14,112 bases of DNA from JANWZL01 sp037445185 (GCA_037445185.1 JBBIKZ010000060.1:1-14112), one strand, 5' to 3'; positions 6,408-14,081 are shown, counted from the first letter of the stretch. Made by a program: numbers and translations. Notes: a model not told the origin generated them from the letters alone.

Positions 6408-8417
6408 ATGACCGGACTGGATACGTTGTTTTCGCCACACGGACCTTTGGCGAAGGTCATAGCCCATTATCGTCCGAGAACGCAGCAGTTGGAAATGGCC
6501 GAGCGCATCCGGGAGACCCTGGCGCGCCGCGGACGCCTGGTGGCCGAGGCGGGCACCGGCACTGGCAAGACCCTGGCCTATCTGGTACCCGCCATGCTGG
6601 CGGGCGGCAAGACCATCCTGTCCACCGGCACCAAGACCCTGCAGGATCAGCTCTACCGCCGCGACATCCCGGCCGTGCGCGCTGCACTCGGCCTGCCGGT
6701 GGAGGTCGCCCTGCTCAAGGGGCGCGCCAATTACGTCTGCCCCTATCACCTGGAGCGGGCGCTCGCCGATGCCCGACTCGCCAGCCGCGAGGAGGCGGAG
6801 CATCTCGCCCGCATCGCGCGCTTTGCCGAGCTGAGCGACAGCGGCGATCGCATGGAGCTCAAGGACGTGCCGGAGGACTCGCCCGCCTGGCTGCGTGCCG
6901 TCTCCTCGCGCGACAACTGCCTGGGCGGCGAGTGTCCCCACCACAAGGGCTGCTTCGTCCTCAAGGCGCGCCGGCGTGCCCTGGAGGCGGACCTGGTGGT
7001 GGTCAACCATCACCTCTTTTTCGCCGACGTCTGGCTCAAGGACGAGGGGGCGGGGGAACTGCTGCCGGCGGCCAATGCGGTGATCTTCGACGAGGCGCAT
7101 CAGCTGCCGGAGACCGCCTCGGTCTTCTTCGGCGACAGCGTCACGACTGGGGTGCTGCTGGACCTCGTGCGCGACGTGAAGGGGGAGGCCGCGGTCGCCG
7201 CCGCCGACTTCCCCGATCTGCCGCGTGCCGCCGCCGAGTTGGACAAGGCGGCGCGCGACGTGCGCCTGGCGCTGGGCCTCGACCCGGTGCGCCTGCCCGC
7301 CGCCAAGGCGCTCGAACGGGCGGAATTCCGCGCCGCCGTCGCGAGCCTCCAGGGGCACCTGGCACGGCTGCAGGTGCTGCTCGAGGCCCAGGCCGAACGT
7401 TCCGAGGGCTTGGCCCACTGCCTCGAGCGCTGCCAGGAGGCGGCCGGCAAGCTGGAGCGTTGGCTCGCCCCGGACGCGCAGGAGGGGAGGGTGCGCTGGT
7501 GCGAGGCGGCCACGCACTCCGTGCTGTTCCACGCCACCCCGCTCGATGTGGGGGCCCTGTTCGCCAAGCAGCTCGAAGACGACCCGCGCGCCTGGATCTT
7601 CACCTCGGCCACCCTGTCCGTGCGCGGCGACTTCCGCCATTACCTCGCCCAGATCGGGCTGCCGGAGGCCGAGACCGCGGTATGGGACAGTCCCTACGAC
7701 TATGCCTCCCAGGCCCTGCTCTATGTGCCGCAGCGGATGCCGGACGCCAACACGCCGGGTTACACCCGCGCCTGCGTCGAGGCGGCCTGGCCCGTGCTGC
7801 GGGCGAGCGGCGGGCGGGCCTTCCTGCTCTTCACCAGCCTGCGTGCCATGAACGAGGCCCATGCCCTGGTGGCCGAGCGCCTGGCGGCGGAGGGGCGGGA
7901 CTGGCCGTTGCTGCTGCAGGGGCGCAAAAGCCGCAGCGAGCTGCTGGAGGAATTCCGCGATCGCGGCAACGCCGTCCTGCTCGGCAGCCAGAGCTTCTGG
8001 GAGGGGGTGGACGTGCCGGGCGAGGCCCTGTCGCTGGTGGTCATCGATCGGCTGCCCTTTCAGCCGCCGGACGATCCGGTGCTCGCCGCCCGCATCGAGG
8101 CCATGAAGCGCGCCGGTCACAATCCCTTTTTCGACTATCAGCTGCCGCATGCCGTGATCAACCTCAAGCAGGGGGCGGGGCGGCTGATCCGGCACGAGAA
8201 TGACCGCGGCGTGCTGATGATCTGCGACACCCGGCTGGTGGACAAACCCTATGGTCGGCGCATCTGGCAGGCCCTGCCGCCCATGCGCCGCACGCGCAGT
8301 GAAGCCGAGGCGGTCGCCTTTTTCGAGTGCCGGGCGGCGTGCGGCCAGCCGGTTGACGATCATGACGTTACGGTCAGATCCCAGGGCGGGGCGGGCACGA
8401 CCGATGCGAGCCCGTGA
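6408..8417 (+). CDS. yoaA: ATP-dependent Fe-S DNA helicase, YoaA/DinG family
   Basis: A 669-residue superfamily 2 helicase of the XPD/DinG type, moving 5' to 3' on single-stranded DNA. In E. coli, YoaA pairs with the HolC (chi) subunit of DNA polymerase III at stalled forks. Motifs in order: Walker A EAGTGTGKT (47-55); four cysteines for a 4Fe-4S cluster (Cys111, Cys171, Cys176, Cys182); the NHHLFFAD segment (200-207); Walker B DEAH (228-231); a TSATL motif III near residue 399; and motif VI QGAGRLIRHENDRG in the second RecA domain. The E. coli gene order yoaA-tsaB is kept here, which favours YoaA over DinG. The last 30 or so residues after AVAFFE look unlike the family and may be a lineage-specific tail. 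ATG at 6408 gives the expected N-terminus. Upstream lies the smc/EAL scar. Confidence 0.93.
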   Translation: MTGLDTLFSPHGPLAKVIAHYRPRTQQLEMAERIRETLARRGRLVAEAGTGTGKTLAYLVPAMLAGGKTILSTGTKTLQDQLYRRDIPAVRAALGLPVEVALLKGRANYVCPYHLERALADARLASREEAEHLARIARFAELSDSGDRMELKDVPEDSPAWLRAVSSRDNCLGGECPHHKGCFVLKARRRALEADLVVVNHHLFFADVWLKDEGAGELLPAANAVIFDEAHQLPETASVFFGDSVTTGVLLDLVRDVKGEAAVAAADFPDLPRAAAELDKAARDVRLALGLDPVRLPAAKALERAEFRAAVASLQGHLARLQVLLEAQAERSEGLAHCLERCQEAAGKLERWLAPDAQEGRVRWCEAATHSVLFHATPLDVGALFAKQLEDDPRAWIFTSATLSVRGDFRHYLAQIGLPEAETAVWDSPYDYASQALLYVPQRMPDANTPGYTRACVEAAWPVLRASGGRAFLLFTSLRAMNEAHALVAERLAAEGRDWPLLLQGRKSRSELLEEFRDRGNAVLLGSQSFWEGVDVPGEALSLVVIDRLPFQPPDDPVLAARIEAMKRAGHNPFFDYQLPHAVINLKQGAGRLIRHENDRGVLMICDTRLVDKPYGRRIWQALPPMRRTRSEAEAVAFFECRAACGQPVDDHDVTVRSQGGAGTTDASP

Positions 8418-8429
8418 AGGCGGGCTTGC
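8406..8429 (+). other. Hairpin over the yoaA stop codon
   Basis: GCGAGCCCG (8406-8414) pairs with CGGGCTTGC (8421-8429) over nine positions, one a G-T wobble, with a 6-base loop that contains the TGA stop of yoaA. An overlapping perfect palindrome TGCACGTGCA follows at 8427-8436. No T-run follows, so it is at best an attenuating or processing hairpin between yoaA and tsaB. Confidence 0.35.
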
Positions 8430-8459
8430 ACGTGCAGACGGTGCCGCGCGCGGCCGGGG

Positions 8460-8465
8460 TAGAAT
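8460..8465 (+). promoter_or_regulatory. -10 hexamer before tsaB
   Basis: TAGAAT matches the -10 consensus at five of six positions, ending 17 bp before the first candidate tsaB start. No clear -35 is 16-18 bp upstream. Together with the hairpin at 8406-8429 it suggests that tsaB and the genes after it have their own promoter, separate from yoaA. Confidence 0.4.
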
Positions 8466-8482
8466 GACGGGGTCCCGAGCCC

Positions 8483-9166
8483 TTGTTTCGCCACTTGAAA
8501 CTGCTTGCTTTCGACACCTCGACCGCGTGGTGCAGCGCCGCCCTCTGGGTGGACGGCGAACTGCTTCAGACGGCGGTGGAGGCCGGTCAGACACACTCGC
8601 GCATCCTCTTGCCCATGGTCGACCAACTGCTGGCCGGGGCGGGTTTGACCCTCGGCGGGCTCGACGGCATAGCCTATGGCAAGGGGCCGGGCGCCTTCAC
8701 CGGGCTGCGCATCGCCTGCAGCGTCGCCCAGGGTCTGGCGATGGGGGCGGGGCTGCCGGTGGTCGGGGTGGTCACCTTGGCGGCCATGGCCGAGGAAACC
8801 GGCGCGGAGCGGGTTGTGGCGTGCCTGGACGCGCGCGTGGGCGAGGTCTATGCCGCCGTGCTAGAGCGGCGGGCCGACCGCTGGGTGGCTGTGACCGGCC
8901 CGGGTCTCCATCGCCCGGAGGCGGCCCCCCTGCCGCCGGAGGGGCAGTGGCTCGGCTGCGGCAACGCCTTTGCGGCCTATGCCGAGGCACTCGGCCAGCG
9001 TTATGCTGATCGCCTGGTGGCAACCCGTGCCGAGGTCATCCCACACGCCCGCAGCATCGCCCGTCTGGCCGCCGCCGCCTTGGCGCGCGGCGAAGGGCTG
9101 CCCGCCGAGGCAGCGGAGCCCTATTATGTGCGGGACAAGGTGGCCCTGAAGCGCAGCGAACGATGA
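8483..9166 (+). CDS. tsaB: tRNA threonylcarbamoyladenosine biosynthesis protein TsaB
   Basis: Partner of TsaD and TsaE in adding the threonylcarbamoyl group to A37 of ANN-decoding tRNAs (t6A), in the cytoplasm. TsaB is the catalytically inactive ASKHA-fold paralogue that dimerises with TsaD. The 227-residue product starts with the KLLAFDTST strand-loop and has the family hallmark GKGPGAFTGLRIA (residues 66-78), followed by ACSVAQGLA. Length is usual. Only TTG codons are available: an in-frame TGA lies at 8465-8467. TTG at 8483 has a weak GGGG upstream. TTG at 8495 would give MKLLAFDTST, closer to the family N-terminus, so the true start may be four codons later. Its stop overlaps the rimI start as ATGA, implying coupled translation. 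The tsaB-rimI pairing is common in proteobacteria. Confidence 0.94.
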   Translation: MFRHLKLLAFDTSTAWCSAALWVDGELLQTAVEAGQTHSRILLPMVDQLLAGAGLTLGGLDGIAYGKGPGAFTGLRIACSVAQGLAMGAGLPVVGVVTLAAMAEETGAERVVACLDARVGEVYAAVLERRADRWVAVTGPGLHRPEAAPLPPEGQWLGCGNAFAAYAEALGQRYADRLVATRAEVIPHARSIARLAAAALARGEGLPAEAAEPYYVRDKVALKRSER

Positions 9167-9627
9167 GCGCCATCCTCAAACCGCAAACGCCCCGGTTCAG
9201 GCCGATGACCGAGGCCGATCTGGACCAGTTGATCCGCATCGAACGGGCCGCCTATCCCTATCCCTGGAGCCTGGGCAACTTCCGCGACTGCCTGCAGGCC
9301 GGCTACAGCTGCTGGGTGGCCGAGCTGGACGGCGAACTGGTGGGTTACTCGGTACTGGTGGCCGCCGCCGGCGAGGGGCACGTGCTCAACTGCTGCGTCT
9401 CCCCACCCTGGCAGGGGCTGGGCTATGGCCGGCTGCTCATGGAGCAGCTGATCGGCACGGCGCGCGGCCATGGTGTGGACAGCATCTATCTGGAGGTCCG
9501 CCCCAGCAACCAGGCCGCCCTGCGCCTCTACCAGAAGCTGGGCTTCGAGGGGATCGCCCTGCGCCGCGGTTATTACCCTGCCGACCAGGGGCGGGAGGAT
9601 GCCCTGGTGATGAGACTCAAGCTGTGA
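9163..9627 (+). CDS. rimI: Ribosomal protein S18 alanine N-acetyltransferase RimI
   Basis: A 154-residue GNAT-family enzyme that acetylates the N-terminal alanine of ribosomal protein S18 using acetyl-CoA. The acetyl-CoA pyrophosphate loop is QGLGYG (84-89), preceded by the strand VLNCCVSP. Glu111 in YLEVRPSN and Tyr123 in LRLYQKLGF have the same 12-residue spacing as the catalytic Glu103/Tyr115 pair of the Salmonella enzyme. The AAYPYPWSLGNFRDC segment (29-43) is the typical RimI substrate-side loop. Start ATG overlaps the tsaB stop by 4 bp, and its own stop overlaps the GTG start of the next gene by 4 bp. The three are therefore almost certainly one operon. Confidence 0.93.
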   Translation: MSAILKPQTPRFRPMTEADLDQLIRIERAAYPYPWSLGNFRDCLQAGYSCWVAELDGELVGYSVLVAAAGEGHVLNCCVSPPWQGLGYGRLLMEQLIGTARGHGVDSIYLEVRPSNQAALRLYQKLGFEGIALRRGYYPADQGREDALVMRLKL

Positions 9628-10367
9628 GCCTGCCGCGCGAGGAGAGACTCAAGGCGCTCGGACTGTGGCCGGTCTGGCGGCGGCGGCAAGCCACGACGGC
9701 CCAGGCCTCCGTCATGGCCGACGAGACGGGCGGCGAGGCGGGAAGGGCGCCGGTGCAGGCCGACGCGGCCGACATCGCGCGCATGGATTGGGAGGCCCTG
9801 CGCGAGGCGGTGCTGCACTGCACCCGTTGCGATCTCTCTCGGACGCGCACGCAAGGCGTGTTCGGCGTGGGCGACCGCCATGCCGAGTGGCTCATCGTCG
9901 GCGAGGCACCCGGTGCGGACGAAGACCGACTGGGCGAGCCCTTCGTCGGCCAGGCCGGCAAGCTCCTGGACGCCATGCTGGCGGCGATCGGCCTGAGGCG
10001 CGGCGAGAACGTATACATCGCCAACGTGCTCAAGTCGCGCCCGCCCAAGAACCGCGACCCCGACCCGCAGGAGGTCGCCGCCTGCCTACCCTATCTGGAG
10101 CGGCAGCTCGACCTGATCCAGCCCAAGCTGGTGCTGGCCCTGGGGCGGTTCGCCGCGCAGAGCCTGCTCGTCACCGACACCGCCATCTCGCGGCTGCGCG
10201 GCCAGGTGCACAGCTATCGCGGCATCCCGCTCGTCGTCACCTATCACCCGGCCTATCTGCTGAGAAACCCGGTGGACAAGGCCCGGGCCTGGGAGGACCT
10301 CCTGCTCGCCCAGGAGACCATGGCGCAGCTCGCCCCCCGCGCCGGCCCGGCGTCCTCACCGCCCTGA
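9624..10367 (+). CDS. Uracil-DNA glycosylase, family 4-like, with an altered Fe-S ligand
   Basis: A 247-residue base-excision enzyme predicted to remove uracil from DNA. After a variable N-terminal region with an ERLKALGLWPVWRR element, the catalytic domain has motif A GEAPGADEDRLGEPFVG (93-109) and motif B HPAYLLR (His208), both typical of family 4. That family holds a 4Fe-4S cluster with four cysteines. Here Cys66 and Cys69 (CTRC) and Cys154 (AACLPYL) are present. The expected third ligand, 16 residues before the last one in the NVxKCRPP motif, is Ser138 (NVLKSRPP, codon TCG). The cluster may use serine as ligand, be three-cysteine, or be lost. GTG at 9624 is the start, overlapping rimI by 4 bp. 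Such a glycosylase after rimI recurs in beta/gammaproteobacteria. Family certain; cluster state inferred. Confidence 0.9.
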   Translation: MSLPREERLKALGLWPVWRRRQATTAQASVMADETGGEAGRAPVQADAADIARMDWEALREAVLHCTRCDLSRTRTQGVFGVGDRHAEWLIVGEAPGADEDRLGEPFVGQAGKLLDAMLAAIGLRRGENVYIANVLKSRPPKNRDPDPQEVAACLPYLERQLDLIQPKLVLALGRFAAQSLLVTDTAISRLRGQVHSYRGIPLVVTYHPAYLLRNPVDKARAWEDLLLAQETMAQLAPRAGPASSPP

Positions 10368-10380
10368 ACACGGAGATCCC

Positions 10381-10974
10381 ATGCGCAGACTGTTCATCGT
10401 TGTCACCCTCTTGTTGGCCGCACTCAGCCTCTCCGGTTGCGGCTACAACACCCTTCAGGCCCAGGACGAGGCCATCAAGGCGGCCTGGTCGGAGGTCGTC
10501 AACCAGTACCAGCGCCGCGCCGACCTGGTGCCCAACCTGGTCAACACGGTCAAGGGCTATGCCGCCCACGAGCGCCAGGTCCTGACCGAGGTGACCAATG
10601 CCCGGGCGCGCGTGGGGCAGGTGCAGGCCACGGCCGACCTGGTCAACGACGAGGCCGCCTTCCGCCAGTTTCAGGCCGCCCAGGCGGCGCTCTCCACCGC
10701 GCTAGGCCGCTTGCTCCTGGTGGCCGAGAACTATCCCCAGCTCAAGGCCGACGCCGCCTTCCGCGACCTACAGGCGCAGCTGGAGGGCACCGAAAACCGC
10801 ATCGCCGTCGCCCGCAACCGTTACATCAAGGCCGTGCAGGAGTACAACACCACGGTGCGGCAGCTCCCGAGCAACCTCACCGCCATGCTGTTCGGCCACA
10901 AGGTCAAGGCCAATTTCACGGTGGAGAACGAGCAGGCCATCGCCACGCCGCCCAAGGTGGAATTCGGGCAGTGA
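10381..10974 (+). CDS. lemA: LemA family lipoprotein
   Basis: A 197-residue protein of the LemA fold, an all-helical envelope protein of uncertain molecular role. The N-terminus is a lipoprotein signal: basic MRR, a hydrophobic stretch, then the lipobox LSGC with Cys20 as the predicted acylated residue. The mature part has the family core QYQRRADLVPNLVNTVKGYAAHE (about 42-64), VTNARARVG, and NRIAVARNRYIKAVQEYN in the C-terminal helix. A clear Shine-Dalgarno GGAG (10372-10375) precedes the ATG, better than elsewhere in the window. It starts 13 bp after the glycosylase stop and is followed at once by two TPM-domain genes, a frequent LemA partner set. A function in envelope stress or metal handling is sometimes suggested for such clusters but is not shown here. 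Confidence 0.92.
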   Translation: MRRLFIVVTLLLAALSLSGCGYNTLQAQDEAIKAAWSEVVNQYQRRADLVPNLVNTVKGYAAHERQVLTEVTNARARVGQVQATADLVNDEAAFRQFQAAQAALSTALGRLLLVAENYPQLKADAAFRDLQAQLEGTENRIAVARNRYIKAVQEYNTTVRQLPSNLTAMLFGHKVKANFTVENEQAIATPPKVEFGQ

Positions 10975-10984
10975 GGGCGTGGCA

Positions 10985-11836
10985 GTGAGGCGTGCCACGG
11001 CGTGGCCCGGCTGGCTTGGGCTGCTGGCGTTGTTGTTGTCCTGGCCGGCCCTTGCGCAGCTTGCCGTGCCTCGCCTCGAGGCGCGCGTCACCGATCTCAC
11101 CGCCACCCTGACCCAGGCCGAGCGCGACGCCCTGGAGCAGCGGCTGGCCGCCTTCGAGGCCGAGAAGGGCAGCCAGCTGGCCGTGCTGATCGTCCCCACC
11201 ACCCGGCCTGAAACCATAGAGCAATACGCCATCCGGGTGGCGGAGGCGTGGAAGCTGGGGCGCAAGGGGGTGGACGACGGGGTGCTGCTGCTGGTGGCGA
11301 AGGACGACCGCGCGGTGCGCATCGAGGTGGGCTATGGCCTGGAGGGGGTGATCCCGGATGCGGTGGCCAAGCGCATCATCGCGGAGGTGATCGTGCCGCG
11401 GTTCCGGACGGGGGATTTCCACGGCGGCCTCGTGGCGGGCATGGAGGCCCTGATGACGCGCATCTCGGGCGAGGCGCTGCCGCTGCCGGCGGACCGGGCA
11501 CCCGGGCATCCCGGCGCGGGATTCTTAGAGCAAACCCTGTCGCTGGCGATGATGTTCATCTTCGTCGCGGGCGGGCTGCTGCGTTCGCTGCTTGGCCCCC
11601 TGCTCGGGGCCAGCGTCGCCGGCGGGGTGGCCTTCCTCGGCAGCTGGCTGCTGCTGGGCAGCTTGGTCATCGCCCTCGTCATCGGTCTAGCCGCCTTCGC
11701 CATCACCCTGGCCGGGGTCGGCCGCAGGCCTGGCTACCGGGCGGGCGGCTGGGGCGGTGGCTTTGGCGGGCGCGGCGGCGGTTTCTCGGGGGGCGGGGGC
11801 GGCTTCGGCGGCGGCGGCGCCTCGGGTCGCTGGTGA
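10985..11836 (+). CDS. TPM-domain (YgcG-like) exported membrane protein
   Basis: A 283-residue protein with a signal peptide (hydrophobic LGLLALLLSWPALA, cleavage likely after Ala24). A TPM domain follows (about 25-165; landmarks RVTDLTATLTQAER, KGVDDGVLLLVAKDDRAVRIEVGYGLEG and ADRAPG), then a strongly hydrophobic region with about two membrane segments (184-250). The C-terminus is a glycine-rich tail (about 251-283) ending GGGGASGRW. The TPM domain should lie outside the cytoplasmic membrane. Family members have been linked to phosphatase activity in plants and to photosystem repair, but no activity can be assigned here. GTG at 10985 is preferred over GTG at 10979 because GAGGG (10973-10977) is then 7 bp upstream; the Shine-Dalgarno would be only 1 bp from the earlier codon. 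Co-transcribed with lemA. Confidence 0.88.
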   Translation: MRRATAWPGWLGLLALLLSWPALAQLAVPRLEARVTDLTATLTQAERDALEQRLAAFEAEKGSQLAVLIVPTTRPETIEQYAIRVAEAWKLGRKGVDDGVLLLVAKDDRAVRIEVGYGLEGVIPDAVAKRIIAEVIVPRFRTGDFHGGLVAGMEALMTRISGEALPLPADRAPGHPGAGFLEQTLSLAMMFIFVAGGLLRSLLGPLLGASVAGGVAFLGSWLLLGSLVIALVIGLAAFAITLAGVGRRPGYRAGGWGGGFGGRGGGFSGGGGGFGGGGASGRW

Positions 11837-11861
11837 TGGCGGTGGCAAGGCAGGCATGGGC

Positions 11862-12359
11862 ATGACACTCACCCGTGTGCTCAAGCATCTGCTCTACCCC
11901 GACTGGCTTGCCCGGCGCGCCTTCCCGCCCGCCGCCATGGCCCGCATCGAGGCGGCCATCGCCGCCTCGGAGGCACGCCATCGCGGTGAGATCCGCTTCG
12001 CCGTCGAGACCGCGCTGGCCCTGTTTCCCTTGCTGCGCGGCCTAAGCGCCCGCGAGCGGGCGCTGGAGGTCTTCTCGGAGTTGCGTGTGTGGGACACCGA
12101 GGACAACAACGGGGTGCTCATCTACCTGCTCCTGGCCGATCGCGACGTGGAGATCCTGGCCGACCGCGGCATCGCCCGCGCCATCCCCCCCGAGGAGTGG
12201 GCGGCGATCTGCCGCGAGATGGAGCGGCGCTTTCGGGCGGGGCGTTACGAAGAGGGCGTTTTGCTCGGCATCGCCGAGATCGACCGGCGTCTGGCCAGGT
12301 GCTATCCACGCCTGGGCGAGGACAGCAACGAGCTGCCGGACCGGCCGGTCAGGCTATAG
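11862..12359 (+). CDS. Second TPM-domain protein, no export signal
   Basis: A 165-residue protein with a single TPM domain: EARHRGEIRFAVETAL near the start, VWDTEDNNGVLIYLLLADRDVEILADRGIA in the middle, and RRFRAGRYEEGVLLGIAEI near the end. Unlike its upstream neighbour it has no signal peptide, no clear membrane segment and no glycine tail, so it is predicted to be cytoplasmic or to be held by a partner. ATG at 11862 gives the typical MxxxRxxxHL N-terminus with AGG 7 bp upstream; ATG at 11856, two codons earlier, is possible. It begins 25 bp after the exported TPM gene and closes the lemA-TPM-TPM set. It ends 3 bp before the convergent lplT stop. Function unknown. Confidence 0.87.
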   Translation: MTLTRVLKHLLYPDWLARRAFPPAAMARIEAAIAASEARHRGEIRFAVETALALFPLLRGLSARERALEVFSELRVWDTEDNNGVLIYLLLADRDVEILADRGIARAIPPEEWAAICREMERRFRAGRYEEGVLLGIAEIDRRLARCYPRLGEDSNELPDRPVRL

Positions 12360-12362
12360 GGC

Positions 12363-13766
12363 TCAGCGCCTGCGCCGACGACGCACGGGCTTGGTGGCCA
12401 GACGCCCGACCTTGGCGATTACCTCGGTCGGCGGCGGCAGCACTTCCTTGAGATCGTCCGCGACCGTGAGGGCCTGCGCGGAGCGGGGCGGATGGTGCAG
12501 CGACGCCGCCATGGCGAGCAGGCGCTCGAGTTCGTCCTTGTGGCTGCGCATGTTGCGCTGATGCCAGCGACGCACCGCGAACATGGTGATGGCGACGAAC
12601 AGCCCGAACAGGACGATGACCGTGGAGATGGACAGGTCGGCCCACACCAGCAGGGCATAGAGGGCCAGCATCACCAGGATGCTCAGGTTCTCGTTGAAGT
12701 TCTGCACGGCAATGGAGTGCCCGGCCCCCATGAGGATGTGACCGCGGTGCTGGAGCAGGGCGTTCATGGGCACGACGAAGAAACCGGCAAGCCCCCCCAT
12801 GACCAGCATGAGGGCGATGGCCGGAATCTTGGCGTCGATGAACACCATCAGGATGGCGCCCAGGCCCATGACGATGCCGACGCCGACCACCTCGACCGAC
12901 CGGCTGATGGGGATGAACCTGCCCGCCAGGACGGCGCCGATGGCCACGCCGACGGCGAAGATGGCCTGCATATAGGTCGCCTCGTCCAGGCGCAGGCCGA
13001 GCGCCGACTCCGCCCAGCGCAGCATGATGAACTGCAGGGTGGCGCCCGCGCCCCAGAACAGGGTGGTCACCGCCAAGGTGATCTGGCCCAGTTTGTCCTT
13101 CCAGAGCAGGCGCACGCAGTGGGCGAAATCGCGGATCAGATACCAAGGATTCTTGTGCGCGGGACGATGGTCCACGCCGGTGTTGGGCACCCACAGGTTG
13201 ATGAGTGCCGCCACGCCGTACAGACCGGCGATGCAGACCATGCTGTAGTTGAGCAGGCTGCCGCTTGCGCCCGCGAACAGGATCTCGTCGGCGATGCGGA
13301 AGGCATCGAGCACCATGGGGCTCACGAGCCAGCCGCCCAGCACGGTGCCCAGGATGATGGCCGCCACGGTGAGGCCCTCGATCCAGCTGTTCGCCTGCAC
13401 CAGTTTGCTGTGCGGCAGATACTCGGTGACGATGCCGTACTTGGCCGGCGAGTAGGCGGCCGCGCCGAGACCCACCAAGGCGTAGGCATACAAGGGGTGC
13501 CAACCGGCGATCATGAGCACACAGCCCAACACCTTGATGCTGTTGCTGATGAACATGACCCGCCCCTTGGGCATGGAGTCGGCGAAGGCGCCGACGAAGG
13601 CCGCCAGCGCCACGTAGGAGATGGTGAAGAAGAGCTTGAGCAGGGGTTCGTACTGGGCCGGGGCCTGGATCTCCCTCAGGGTGGCGATGGCGGTGATGAG
13701 CAGCGCGTTGTCGGCCAGCGCCGAGAAGAACTGCGCCGCCATGATGATGTAGAACCCGCGATTCAT
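12363..13766 (-). CDS. lplT: Lysophospholipid transporter LplT (major facilitator family)
   Basis: A 467-residue inner-membrane protein with about 12 hydrophobic segments that flips lysophospholipids (lysophosphatidylethanolamine) across the cytoplasmic membrane for re-acylation. N-terminal FYIIMAAQFFSALADNALL, the loop FADSMPKGRVM, and AAYSPAKYGIVTEYLP are LplT landmarks. E. coli LplT is about 400 residues. This one has a roughly 70-residue cytoplasmic C-terminal extension from residue 399, ending in six consecutive arginines. The usual partner acyltransferase Aas is neither fused nor adjacent. ATG at 13766 is the first start after an in-frame stop; no clear Shine-Dalgarno. It runs tail to tail with the TPM gene, with no space for a terminator. 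Confidence 0.9.
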   Translation of the reverse strand: MNRGFYIIMAAQFFSALADNALLITAIATLREIQAPAQYEPLLKLFFTISYVALAAFVGAFADSMPKGRVMFISNSIKVLGCVLMIAGWHPLYAYALVGLGAAAYSPAKYGIVTEYLPHSKLVQANSWIEGLTVAAIILGTVLGGWLVSPMVLDAFRIADEILFAGASGSLLNYSMVCIAGLYGVAALINLWVPNTGVDHRPAHKNPWYLIRDFAHCVRLLWKDKLGQITLAVTTLFWGAGATLQFIMLRWAESALGLRLDEATYMQAIFAVGVAIGAVLAGRFIPISRSVEVVGVGIVMGLGAILMVFIDAKIPAIALMLVMGGLAGFFVVPMNALLQHRGHILMGAGHSIAVQNFNENLSILVMLALYALLVWADLSISTVIVLFGLFVAITMFAVRRWHQRNMRSHKDELERLLAMAASLHHPPRSAQALTVADDLKEVLPPPTEVIAKVGRLATKPVRRRRRR

Positions 13767-13992
13767 TCAGGGGGTCGCCGTCCTGGCCGCCTCGGGGGCG
13801 TGATTGGGACGCTCGGCATGGCGCGGTTGCGGGGGAGGGAGGAACGGCGGGGGCAAGTTGCGGATGGCCGTTCCGAGTGCCATGGCTTTGCGTGTCGGTC
13901 TGTGCATGCGTTATCGGGCGCCCCGGGCCGGGACCCGACCGGCCCGCCCACGGTGGGGGTGCGAGTGGGACATCGACGGCCCGCCGTGATTC

Positions 13993-14023
13993 TTGAGCGT
14001 CCTGCCCGGGACGAAACTTATAT
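13993..14023. promoter_or_regulatory. Candidate promoter island upstream of lplT
   Basis: The only AT-rich patch of the right intergenic region. On the plus strand TTGAGC (13993-13998) and TTATAT (14018-14023) are 19 bp apart, a possible promoter reading off the window. On the minus strand TATAAG (14022-14017) faces lplT, but with a leader of about 245 bases and no -35. Direction is undecided. Confidence 0.25.
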
Positions 14024-14051
14024 CACGCGCTGGGGGGCGTCCGCCATCTCG

Positions 14052-14067
14052 GCCCGCCTGAACGGGC
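14052..14067. other. Short inverted repeat near right edge
   Basis: GCCCG (14052-14056) and CGGGC (14063-14067) can pair around a 6-base loop. It lies about 25 bp downstream of the candidate plus-strand start. Short, and could be chance in this GC-rich DNA. Confidence 0.25.
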
Positions 14068-14081
14068 GCGCGTCCAGGTCC

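Noticed and set aside
6260..8203. A 647-codon plus-strand frame overlapping yoaA in another frame
   Set aside because: Gly/Arg/Ala-rich shadow. The yoaA frame has Walker A, the Fe-S cysteines and DEAH.
6393..8594. A 733-codon open frame antisense to yoaA and into tsaB
   Set aside because: No recognisable motif, and it covers the well-supported yoaA helicase motifs on the other strand. A GC-driven shadow.
11748..11832. GGC-rich repeat as a possible DNA repeat array
   Set aside because: It simply encodes the glycine-rich tail typical of YgcG-like TPM proteins.
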